A stretch of DNA of 64,000 bases, from contig NZ_CP063191.1 in assembly GCF_028609845.1 (NCBI RefSeq), forward strand, positions 372,001 through 436,000, in the 5' to 3' direction. The position numbers were made by a program, and so were the translations under genes. This document shows, in pieces, positions 57,062 through 64,000 of this stretch (positions within the stretch are counted from its first letter, which is position 1; each line of letters opens with the position of its first letter). Origin of the DNA: Corynebacterium heidelbergense. Its GTDB lineage: Bacteria; Actinomycetota; Actinomycetes; Mycobacteriales; Mycobacteriaceae. The notes beneath the pieces were generated by a model, which saw only the letters and a program-made list of their open reading frames with translations, ran no database searches and was not told the origin of the DNA.

Positions 57062-57955
57062 ATGCGCCCTGAACTGGCTGATTACGAGCACGTTTCCGCA
57101 GGTAAAGTGCGGGAGATCTACGAGGTGGACCCATCCACCCTGCTATTGGTCGCCACTGATCGAATCAGCGCTTTCGACTACGTGCTGGACACGGAAATCC
57201 CCGACAAGGGCCGAGTGCTGACAGCCATGAGCGCCTTCTTCTTCTCCGCTATCGACTTCCCCAACCATTTGGCTGGCCCCCTTGATGATGTGCGGATCCC
57301 CCAGTCGGTCCTGGGGCGGGCCATGCTGTGCAAAAAGCTGGAGATGCTGCCGTTCGAGTGCGTAGCCCGCGGTTACCTCACCGGCTCCGGCCTGCAGGAG
57401 TACCGAGCCGCCGGAAGCGTTTGCGGGGTAGAGCTGCCAGAGGGCCTGGGGGAGGCCTCGCAGCTTCCGGAGCCGATTTTCACACCAGCGACAAAGGCCG
57501 CCTTGGGCGAGCACGACGAGAACGTCAGCTTCGATGTGGTAGCCGACGAGCTGGGCACGGAGCGCGCCGAGGAGCTGCGGACGGCGACCCTGGAGATCTA
57601 CTCCAAGGCCGCCGCCTTGGCCCGAGAACGGGGCATCATCCTCGCGGACACGAAATTCGAGTTCGGGCTCGATCCCGAGGGAAACCTGGTGCTGGCCGAC
57701 GAAGTCCTCACCCCCGACTCCTCCCGGTACTGGCCTGCCGACACGTATGCTCCCGGGAAGGTTCAGCCCAGCTTTGACAAGCAATATGTGCGCAACTGGT
57801 TGACAGGCCCGGAATCCGGTTGGGACAGAGATTCTTCCACCCCGCCGCCGGAGTTGCCCGGATCCGTGGTGGAGGCAACTCGAGGCCGCTACGTGGAGGC
57901 CTACGAGAAAATCTCCCAGCGCCGGTTTTCCGACTGGCTGGGAGATCGCGCCTAA
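57062..57955 (+). CDS. purC: Phosphoribosylaminoimidazole-succinocarboxamide synthase
   Basis: PurC (SAICAR synthetase) joins aspartate to CAIR with ATP. The 297-residue product has GKVREIYEV near the N-terminus, [15 protein letters not shown], and the signature [31 protein letters not shown]. The start [15 protein letters not shown] is the family's usual N-terminus; a much longer upstream open frame overlaps purB and is rejected. It lies 79 bases after purB on the same strand. Confidence 0.96.
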   Translation: MRPELADYEHVSAGKVREIYEVDPSTLLLVATDRISAFDYVLDTEIPDKGRVLTAMSAFFFSAIDFPNHLAGPLDDVRIPQSVLGRAMLCKKLEMLPFECVARGYLTGSGLQEYRAAGSVCGVELPEGLGEASQLPEPIFTPATKAALGEHDENVSFDVVADELGTERAEELRTATLEIYSKAAALARERGIILADTKFEFGLDPEGNLVLADEVLTPDSSRYWPADTYAPGKVQPSFDKQYVRNWLTGPESGWDRDSSTPPPELPGSVVEATRGRYVEAYEKISQRRFSDWLGDRA

Positions 57956-58033
57956 GGTCCGGCTGGGCGCTCACGCCTAGGGGGCAACCACCTGCTGTCT
58001 GCCGAAGCAGGGGATTGCGACTACTAGCTAGGG

Positions 58034-58867
58034 TTAGCGAGCGGCGACGCGGGCTACGGCCTCTAGCCCGGCGTTGGTCATGTGCAACGGGAGGTTGTGG
58101 GGGCCGGCAGTCGTGTCGATAACCCCGGCCATCCAGCGGTCGTTGGAGCACATCTCGTGGCCCTGTGAAACGGGCTTGAGGTCTACGAATGCAGCGCGCT
58201 CGTTAGCGGCCGAGGTCTGCCCTGCTCGCTGCAGAGCGGCCTCGATCTCTCCCATGTGCACTGTGAGATCCTGCGTCGGTTGACCGGGAATGACGTTGAG
58301 AAGGCATACATTCCCAGCTCCGTTGCTGATTTGCGGGTAGCCAAGAACCTTTATCCTGGCGTTCGGGGCTGCCTGGCGAACCTGGCGGATGGTGTCTTGG
58401 ATAGCCACACGGAGTTGATCCTCGATCACCGGAACCGGCAGGGGAGAGGGGTTCAGGACGTACGGGTAGGTGTCGTTAGCGCCTCCCAGGAGCACGACCT
58501 CTTTGGTAGCCCCGTTGAGAGCCCCTGCGTTTGTAGCCCGGCCAGCAAGCTCATTCAAGTGCACTCCACCGGTCCGGTAGGAGGCACCCGAGCAGGTAAA
58601 GTCATCCACGGCTACTTTGGCTGCGTCCGAGTACGTACCACTGAACCGATAGTCTGTGGCGCAACCTGCTCCATTCATCCGCCCAGCGCCCGGTATAGGG
58701 ATACCCCGCTGGGCCAGATAATCCTGAGCTACCGGGTTTGCTGCGAGGGAATCCCCAATGACGACTGTGTTTCCTGGTGCGGCCACGGCGGCGGTGGGCG
58801 TGGAAACTGCTATAGCGGATGACGCTAGAGCAGTCGCGGCGGTGATGATAGCAGATCTCAAACTCAT
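58034..58867 (-). CDS. Secreted SGNH/GDSL hydrolase
   Basis: The 277-residue product has a signal peptide (ITAATALASSAIAVSTPTAAVAA) and the SGNH blocks: nucleophile Ser in VVIGDSLAANP, Asn in VLLGGANDTYPY and the catalytic His near the end (LPLHMTNAGLEAV). Such enzymes are exported esterases or lipases. Four cysteines (GAGCATDY, DFTCSGAS, NVCLLNV, HEMCSND) could form two disulfides. It interrupts the purine cluster on the opposite strand. Confidence 0.87.
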   Translation of the reverse strand: MSLRSAIITAATALASSAIAVSTPTAAVAAPGNTVVIGDSLAANPVAQDYLAQRGIPIPGAGRMNGAGCATDYRFSGTYSDAAKVAVDDFTCSGASYRTGGVHLNELAGRATNAGALNGATKEVVLLGGANDTYPYVLNPSPLPVPVIEDQLRVAIQDTIRQVRQAAPNARIKVLGYPQISNGAGNVCLLNVIPGQPTQDLTVHMGEIEAALQRAGQTSAANERAAFVDLKPVSQGHEMCSNDRWMAGVIDTTAGPHNLPLHMTNAGLEAVARVAAR

Positions 58868-59033
58868 ATGTGAATAATCTAACTTTCGCTCAGATTGTTA
58901 CGGTCGCCTTGAAAGTTCACCCATCCGCGTCCTCGGCGACTATCTCTCGCTGCTGTTGATTCGCAGCCTGTGGCGCCACACGAGCTCGTCTTGGCTGGTC
59001 CAAAGGCTCCAACCCCCTGGCTTCTACTTAGGG

Positions 59034-61403
59034 ATGCCGCCACAGATATCATCGGCCCCTATGGCCAGTGCGGATAAGAAGTGCAGCGAGCGACACCCGA
59101 AAGTTCCGGAGGCGCTGAGGCGGCCCATACAGCGGAGTTTCCACGGCCGTACCTTTACCGACGACTACGAATGGCTGCGGGACAAAGATTCCGCCGAAGT
59201 CCGGGCCCACCTTGAAGCAGAGAACTCCTACACCAAGGCCCGAACCGCCCACCTGCAGCCACTGGTGGACGAGATCTTCGATGAGGTCAAAGCCCGGGTG
59301 AAGGAGACGGACCTCTCTCTGCCGGTGCGTTCGGGAAACTGGTGGTACTTTTCCCGCTCCACGGAAGGTAAGAGTTACGCGGCGATGTGCCGCATCCCCG
59401 TGGGCCAGTCGGAAGGTCACGGCCCCGCCGGGCGTGCGGAGCCGGGCGCGGTGGAGGTGGCGTCCCTAGTAGATCCAACAGCCCCCAAGGATTCCCAGGG
59501 CACGCAAGACAGCGCCGGTGACCATCTGAATTCCCCCCAATGGCAGCCCCCGACGATCGACCCGCAGCGCCCCCACCCCGCCGAGCAGATTTTCCTGGAT
59601 TGCAATGCCGAGGCGGAAGGCCACGAGTTTTTCTCCCTCGGTGCCTCCAGCGTCACCACGGACGGCACGCGTCTCGCCTACTCCGTGGACGTCGCCGGGG
59701 ATGAGCGCTTCACCCTGAAGTTTCGCGACCTCACCACGGGCGAGGATTTGCCGGACGTCATCGAGGACGTCTTCTACGGGGCTACCTGGGTGGGCAGGGA
59801 CACGATGTACTACCAGCGCGTCGACGAATCCTGGCGGCCCCACCAGGTCTGGCGCCACCGCATCGGCACCCCCGTGGACAAGGACGAGCTGGTCTTCGAG
59901 GAGAAGGACGAGCGCTTCTGGGTGGGGCTGGGGGTTACCCGCTCGGAGCGCTACCTCATTATCTCCACCGGTTCCAAGGTGACGAGTGAGAACTGGTACC
60001 TGGACTTGCGGGCCGTGCCCGAGCCGACGAACCCCGCCACTGCCGCCGCCGACCACCCGATCGCGCCGCATCTGACCTGTGTGTTGCCCCGCCAGGCGGG
60101 CGTGGAGTACGGGGTCGATCACGTTCACGTCGGTGGCGAGGACTATTGGCTGGTCATCCACAACCGCAATGGTGTGAACAGCGAATTGGCCCGGCACCCG
60201 GTGGGGCCCATCTCCTCCCTCGCCGACTGCGAGACCATGGTGCCCCACCGCGACGATGCCCGGGTGGAGGGCGTGGATGCTTTCCGCGACCACATCGTGC
60301 TGGAAATGCGGGAAAACGCGGTGGAGCGCGTGTACGTGATGGACCTCCGCACCGCTAAAGGCCGGTGGGGGAGCTTCCAGCCCCTCGAATTCGGTGAGGA
60401 GCTGGAGGGCGTGACAACGGGCGGCAACCCGGAGTGGGACGCGCCGGTGCTGCGCGTGGCGGTCTCTAGCTTTACCACCCCCGCCCAGGTTTACGACGTG
60501 GAGGTGGCCAGCGGACGCCGCGTGTTGCGCAAGGAGCAAGAGGTACTGCCCGGCCCGGATGGGAAGCCCTTCGACGCCAGCCAGTACGTAGCCGAGCGGC
60601 GGTGGGTCCAGGCGCAAGACGGGGCCCGTGTCCCCGTGTCCCTGGTCCATCACGTCTCGGTGGATTTGCGCAACGCCCCGGCGGAGGGGCACCCCGTCTT
60701 GCTCTACGGCTATGGCTCCTACGAGGCCTCCATGGACCCCTACTTCTCCATCTTCCGGTTGTCCCTCATGGAGCGTGGGGTGGTTTTCGCCGTCGCCCAT
60801 GTCCGCGGCGGCGGGGAGATGGGGCGCCTGTGGTACGACCACGGCAAGGGGCTGCACAAGAAGAACACCTTCACCGATTTCGTGGCCGTTGCCGATGCTC
60901 TCATCGAGGAGGGCACCACGAGCCCGACGCGGATGGTCGCGGAGGGCGGATCGGCGGGTGGCCTCTTGATGGGGGCGGTGGCGAACATGGCGGGGGACCG
61001 GTTCGCGGGGATCCTCGCGGTGGTGCCCTTCGTGGATCCGCTGACCTCCATCCTCAAACCGGAGTTGCCGCTCACCGTGACGGAGTGGGACGAGTGGGGC
61101 GATCCCTACCACGAGGTGGAGGTGTACGACTACATGGCGGAGTACGCGCCGTACGAGAACATTTCCGCGTCTGCCACCTACCCCCCGATTCTGGCGATCA
61201 CCAGCCTGAATGACACCCGGGTGCTGTATGTGGAGCCGGCGAAGTGGGTGGCCAAGCTGCGGCACGTCGCCGGGGCGGATGTGCTGCTGAAGACGGAGAT
61301 GGAGGCGGGGCACGGCGGGGTCTCCGGCCGGTATGAGGGGTGGCGGCAGTCGGCGTTCGAAACGGCGTGGCAGCTCGACCGCATGGGAGCGGGCACAACT
61401 TAA
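59034..61403 (+). CDS. ptrB: Oligopeptidase B (S9 serine peptidase)
   Basis: The enzyme cleaves short peptides after Lys or Arg in the cytoplasm. The 789-residue product has an N-terminal beta-propeller (DDYEWLRDKDSAEVRAHLEAEN onward) and a C-terminal peptidase domain with nucleophile Ser in VAEGGSAGGLLMG, YGSYEASMDPYFS before it, and catalytic His in EAGHGGVSGRYEG. A Gln/Pro-rich insert (about residues 135-180) enlarges the propeller. The start is uncertain: ATG 59034 or 59061. ptrB beside purC is also the mycobacterial order. Confidence 0.92.
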   Translation: MPPQISSAPMASADKKCSERHPKVPEALRRPIQRSFHGRTFTDDYEWLRDKDSAEVRAHLEAENSYTKARTAHLQPLVDEIFDEVKARVKETDLSLPVRSGNWWYFSRSTEGKSYAAMCRIPVGQSEGHGPAGRAEPGAVEVASLVDPTAPKDSQGTQDSAGDHLNSPQWQPPTIDPQRPHPAEQIFLDCNAEAEGHEFFSLGASSVTTDGTRLAYSVDVAGDERFTLKFRDLTTGEDLPDVIEDVFYGATWVGRDTMYYQRVDESWRPHQVWRHRIGTPVDKDELVFEEKDERFWVGLGVTRSERYLIISTGSKVTSENWYLDLRAVPEPTNPATAAADHPIAPHLTCVLPRQAGVEYGVDHVHVGGEDYWLVIHNRNGVNSELARHPVGPISSLADCETMVPHRDDARVEGVDAFRDHIVLEMRENAVERVYVMDLRTAKGRWGSFQPLEFGEELEGVTTGGNPEWDAPVLRVAVSSFTTPAQVYDVEVASGRRVLRKEQEVLPGPDGKPFDASQYVAERRWVQAQDGARVPVSLVHHVSVDLRNAPAEGHPVLLYGYGSYEASMDPYFSIFRLSLMERGVVFAVAHVRGGGEMGRLWYDHGKGLHKKNTFTDFVAVADALIEEGTTSPTRMVAEGGSAGGLLMGAVANMAGDRFAGILAVVPFVDPLTSILKPELPLTVTEWDEWGDPYHEVEVYDYMAEYAPYENISASATYPPILAITSLNDTRVLYVEPAKWVAKLRHVAGADVLLKTEMEAGHGGVSGRYEGWRQSAFETAWQLDRMGAGTT

Positions 61404-61471
61404 CGCGGTTTTAAAGTGCGGGTTGCGCCCTGGTCACCGCCCATTCACCTGCCCGGGGCAGGGTTATCCGC

Positions 61472-62185
61472 ATGAACGTGTCGGAGTCGCCCGCTCTAAT
61501 GTTCACCATCACGGGGATTCGGCAGGAGACGGTGGTGGGGGCCGAGCGGATGAGGAACGCTGCGGCGGAGATGGGAATCCGCGCCGGGCTGGTGCTTAGC
61601 GTGCAGCGGGAAAAGTGGCACCTGAAAAACGATCCCAGCGCCCTGGAGTTCATCCACGAGTCCGTCGTCCAGGGCCACGAGCAACTGTTGGGCGGCCTGG
61701 GCCCCCTGGCGACTGCCGGGGGTGCTGCCGAGTTTCACAAGCTGGGGCAGCATGAGTCGACCCTGCGGATCACCGCCGCCCAGCGTCAGCTCAGCGCCCT
61801 CGGTTTGCACGCCGATATCTTCGCCCCGTCCCGGTGGTTGGCCAGTGCGGAGGCCCGGGCGGCCGCCCAGCGGCGGGGGATGGGGATCATTGCGGACGCC
61901 TACACCGTGCGCAACCTGGACCGGGGCACGCAGCAGGACGTTCGCGTGCTGGCCTTCGGGGATGGTTTCGGTGCCGCTAAGTGGTGGCGTCGTAACGTCA
62001 AAAACAGCGTGCGCAGACACAGCAACCGGCGCCAGGACGTCCGGTTGTCCATCTCCGCCAGTAAGGCCTGCCGGAAGGACGTGGCCGGAGACCTTGAGTG
62101 GATCCTGCAGGACCTCATGGGCAGCGGATACACGCCGATGAGCTACGCGCATTTCGCCGACCGCAGCTTCCAGGTCGCTGCCTAA
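61472..62185 (+). CDS. Conserved hypothetical protein, deacetylase-like (DUF2334-type), upstream of purS
   Basis: The 237-residue product shows a shortened polysaccharide-deacetylase-like fold: EMGIRAGLVLSVQREKWHLK, FIHESVVQGHEQLLGGLGPL, FHKLGQHESTLRITAAQRQL, APSRWLASAEARAAAQRRGM. The usual metal-binding Asp-Asp is not obvious, so activity is doubtful. A gene at the same place (Rv0787) precedes purS-purQ in M. tuberculosis. No signal peptide is seen. The role in relation to purines is unknown. Confidence 0.7.
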   Translation: MNVSESPALMFTITGIRQETVVGAERMRNAAAEMGIRAGLVLSVQREKWHLKNDPSALEFIHESVVQGHEQLLGGLGPLATAGGAAEFHKLGQHESTLRITAAQRQLSALGLHADIFAPSRWLASAEARAAAQRRGMGIIADAYTVRNLDRGTQQDVRVLAFGDGFGAAKWWRRNVKNSVRRHSNRRQDVRLSISASKACRKDVAGDLEWILQDLMGSGYTPMSYAHFADRSFQVAA

Positions 62186-62441
62186 GCCGCGTTGGGGACG
62201 CTCGCCGGAGATTCGCCCCGCCCCGTTTCGCAACTGGCGGACTGTTCTGTCACCCGTAGTGTTTCACCTACTTTGTGAGGCCGTGAGCAGCGCAAAGGTG
62301 ACCTGCTTGCACACCTCGCAGCGGTGTTAGGATGGGCGGGTGTTTGTGCGCCCGGCACCTGGCAGCAACGGTGCAGGACGGCGTTCGAGCGCACACCGTT
62401 ATCGCAGATTTGCCGCAACTATAGCTGGGAGCTACTGCCTC

Positions 62442-62714
62442 ATGGCCCGAGTCATCGTCAATGTCATGCTCAAAAAGGAGATCCTGGACCCCCAGGGTCA
62501 GGCCGTTGTCCGCGCGCTGGGGCGGCTGGGGATTAGCGGGGTCTCCGATGTGCGCCAGGGCAAGCGCTTCGAGCTGGAGGTGGAGGACAGCGTGACGCGG
62601 GAGGAACTGGACCGGATCGCCTCCGAGCTGCTGGTCAACACTGTCATCGAGGATTACGAGATCGTGGATCCCAGGACTGCTGCACCAGCCACCACCCCGG
62701 AGGAGGTGCGGTAA
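62442..62714 (+). CDS. purS: Phosphoribosylformylglycinamidine synthase subunit PurS
   Basis: PurS is the small subunit that bridges PurQ and PurL in FGAM synthetase. The 90-residue protein starts [20 protein letters not shown] and contains [20 protein letters not shown] and [13 protein letters not shown], the standard family. Its TAA overlaps the purQ ATG (TAATG). About 256 bases without a gene precede it and must hold the promoter. Confidence 0.95.
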   Translation: MARVIVNVMLKKEILDPQGQAVVRALGRLGISGVSDVRQGKRFELEVEDSVTREELDRIASELLVNTVIEDYEIVDPRTAAPATTPEEVR

Positions 62715-63385
62715 TGAGCGCTCGGATTGGCGTCATTACCTTCCCCGGAACGCTGGACGACGTCGACGCGACCCGGGCCGTTAAGCTTGCCGGGGCGCAA
62801 CCGGTGGAGCTATGGCATGCGGACGAGGATATCCGTGGCGTGGACGCCGTCATCGTGCCCGGCGGCTTCTCCTACGGTGACTACCTGCGTGCGGGTGCCA
62901 TCGCCGCCCTGGCCCCGGCAATGCGCACCGTGGTGGATGCCGCGCACCGGGGAACCCCCGTCCTGGGCATCTGCAACGGCTTCCAAATCCTGCAAGAAGC
63001 TGGGTTGCTGCCGGGAGCGCTGACCCGCAACGACGGGCTGCACTTCATCTGCCGAGATGTCTACCTGCAGGTGGAGAACACGGAAACAGCCTGGACCAGT
63101 GCTTTTTCTGAAGGCGATCGCATCCTCGTGCCCTCCAAGCACGGCGAGGGGCGTTTTCAAGCCTCCGAGCAGACGCTGCGGGAGCTGGAGGATTCCGGCC
63201 GAGTGGTGTTCCGGTACGCCGTGAACCACAACGGATCCCGCAATTCCATCGCCGGGGTGAGCAGCGAAAACGGACGTGTGGTGGGGCTCATGCCGCACCC
63301 GGAGCACGCCGTGGAGGAACTCACCGGCCCGTCCACCGATGGTCTGGGGCTGCTGCGCTCTGTCATGACCACTTTGGTGTCCTAA
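62714..63385 (+). CDS. purQ: Phosphoribosylformylglycinamidine synthase subunit PurQ
   Basis: PurQ is the glutaminase subunit that supplies ammonia to PurL. The 223-residue class I amidotransferase has the nucleophile Cys in [35 protein letters not shown], and the His-x-Glu pair in [21 protein letters not shown] precedes the ATG, which overlaps purS by one base. Confidence 0.96.
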   Translation: MSARIGVITFPGTLDDVDATRAVKLAGAQPVELWHADEDIRGVDAVIVPGGFSYGDYLRAGAIAALAPAMRTVVDAAHRGTPVLGICNGFQILQEAGLLPGALTRNDGLHFICRDVYLQVENTETAWTSAFSEGDRILVPSKHGEGRFQASEQTLRELEDSGRVVFRYAVNHNGSRNSIAGVSSENGRVVGLMPHPEHAVEELTGPSTDGLGLLRSVMTTLVS

Positions 63386-63410
63386 AATCCCAATCCGAGG
63401 AGCGCTTAAC

Positions 63411-64000
63411 GTGAGCACAGACCGCCCCACACCTCAGCCCCAGTCCACCGGGGATAACGACCCCACCGTGCATAACGACCCCACCGTGCACAACACCACC
63501 GTGCACAACGACACGGTGGCCGGCGCGACGCAGAACCCGGATGCCCCTCAGCCCTACGCCGAGCTGGGCCTCAAGGATGACGAATACGCCCGCATCAAGC
63601 AGATCCTGGGTCGGCGCCCCACCGACGCGGAACTGGCGATGTACTCCGTGATGTGGTCCGAACACTGCTCCTACAAGTCCTCCAAGGTGCACCTGCGCTA
63701 CTTCGGGGAGACGACGACGGAGGAGATGAAGGCGAAGATGCTCGCCGGCATCGGGGAGAACGCCGGGGTGCTGGACATCGGCGGGGGACACGCGGTGACG
63801 TTCAAGGTGGAATCTCACAACCACCCCTCCTACGTGGAGCCCTACCAGGGGGCTGCAACGGGGGTGGGCGGCATCGTGCGGGACATCATGGCGATGGGTG
63901 CACGGCCGGTGGCGGTGATGGATCAGCTCCGTTTTGGCGCGGCGGATGCGCACGACACCAAGCGGGTGTTGCCGGGCGTGGTTTCCGGGGTGGGCGGCTA
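63411..64000 (+). CDS. purL: Phosphoribosylformylglycinamidine synthase subunit PurL, 3' end outside the window
   Basis: From GTG 63411, with GAGGAG upstream, 196 residues are visible and the frame is open at the window end. [20 protein letters not shown] and [26 protein letters not shown] are the PurL substrate-binding and ATP motifs. The first 45 residues are an unusual extension with a tandem motif, (D/N)(P/T)TVHN, repeated three to four times. PurL converts FGAR to FGAM using ammonia from PurQ. It lies 25 bases after purQ. Confidence 0.95.
   Translation, partial: MSTDRPTPQPQSTGDNDPTVHNDPTVHNTTVHNDTVAGATQNPDAPQPYAELGLKDDEYARIKQILGRRPTDAELAMYSVMWSEHCSYKSSKVHLRYFGETTTEEMKAKMLAGIGENAGVLDIGGGHAVTFKVESHNHPSYVEPYQGAATGVGGIVRDIMAMGARPVAVMDQLRFGAADAHDTKRVLPGVVSGVGG

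Noticed and set aside
59466..61313. Long open frame of 615 codons antisense to ptrB
   Set aside because: A GC-rich third-position shadow of ptrB with no recognisable motifs; ptrB itself has all catalytic residues.

Overview
The window looks like chromosomal DNA of a high-GC actinobacterium of the Mycobacteriales, almost certainly a Corynebacterium. Core gene order matches that genus: clpC, mutY and a beta-carbonic anhydrase; radA, an lpqE-like lipoprotein, carD, ispD, ispF, cysS and rlmB; a zinc ABC transporter beside a LacI regulator, otsB, otsA and thrE; a PhoRS-like two-component system; and purD, purB, purC, ptrB, purS, purQ and purL. A DtxR-type iron box, a ClgR-type box and a Zur-like box support this. 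Species cannot be fixed from sequence alone.

Layout. 1-2,700: a thioredoxin-reductase-like flavoprotein cut by the window edge, then decayed DNA with a small membrane protein, a frameshifted gene and a two-repeat relic of a type I-E CRISPR array. 2,716-13,878: thiD, an acyl-CoA synthetase, clpC, an iron operon (feoA-feoB-NifU-like), mutY and carbonic anhydrase. 13,879-27,560: an accessory island between the carbonic anhydrase and a secreted-protein gene that are neighbours in related genomes. It holds a plasmid replicase relic, an MmeI-type restriction-modification relic, a minus-strand cluster of small secreted and membrane proteins resembling a bacteriocin locus, an efflux-pump fragment, a damaged ABC transporter operon, an intact serine resolvase, several tiny membrane proteins, a frameshifted cysteine-containing secreted protein and a MobF relaxase relic. 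It reads as decayed plasmid or conjugative-element DNA.

27,820-46,300: radA with no disA beside it, lpqE-like, carD-ispD-ispF, an FAH-family hydrolase, cysS, rlmB, the zinc ABC operon, a LacI regulator, and a trehalose operon with a histone-H1-like protein and thrE upstream. 46,389-53,818: tRNA-Thr(UGU), small hypothetical genes, a lipoprotein/glutathionylspermidine-synthase-like pair, an L,D-transpeptidase, the PhoRS-like system (kinase with an unusual basic insertion) and a lipase. 53,790-64,000: a HIT protein and the purine genes, interrupted by an SGNH hydrolase, oligopeptidase B and a conserved hypothetical; purL runs off the end.

Functional groups: iron uptake plus Fe-S handling under DtxR, zinc uptake under a Zur-like site, trehalose synthesis (otsA/otsB), the MEP isoprenoid steps ispD/ispF beside carD, and most of the purine pathway. 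The most unusual material is the island's secreted-protein/ABC region, where several genes carry single-base lesions while core genes are intact.
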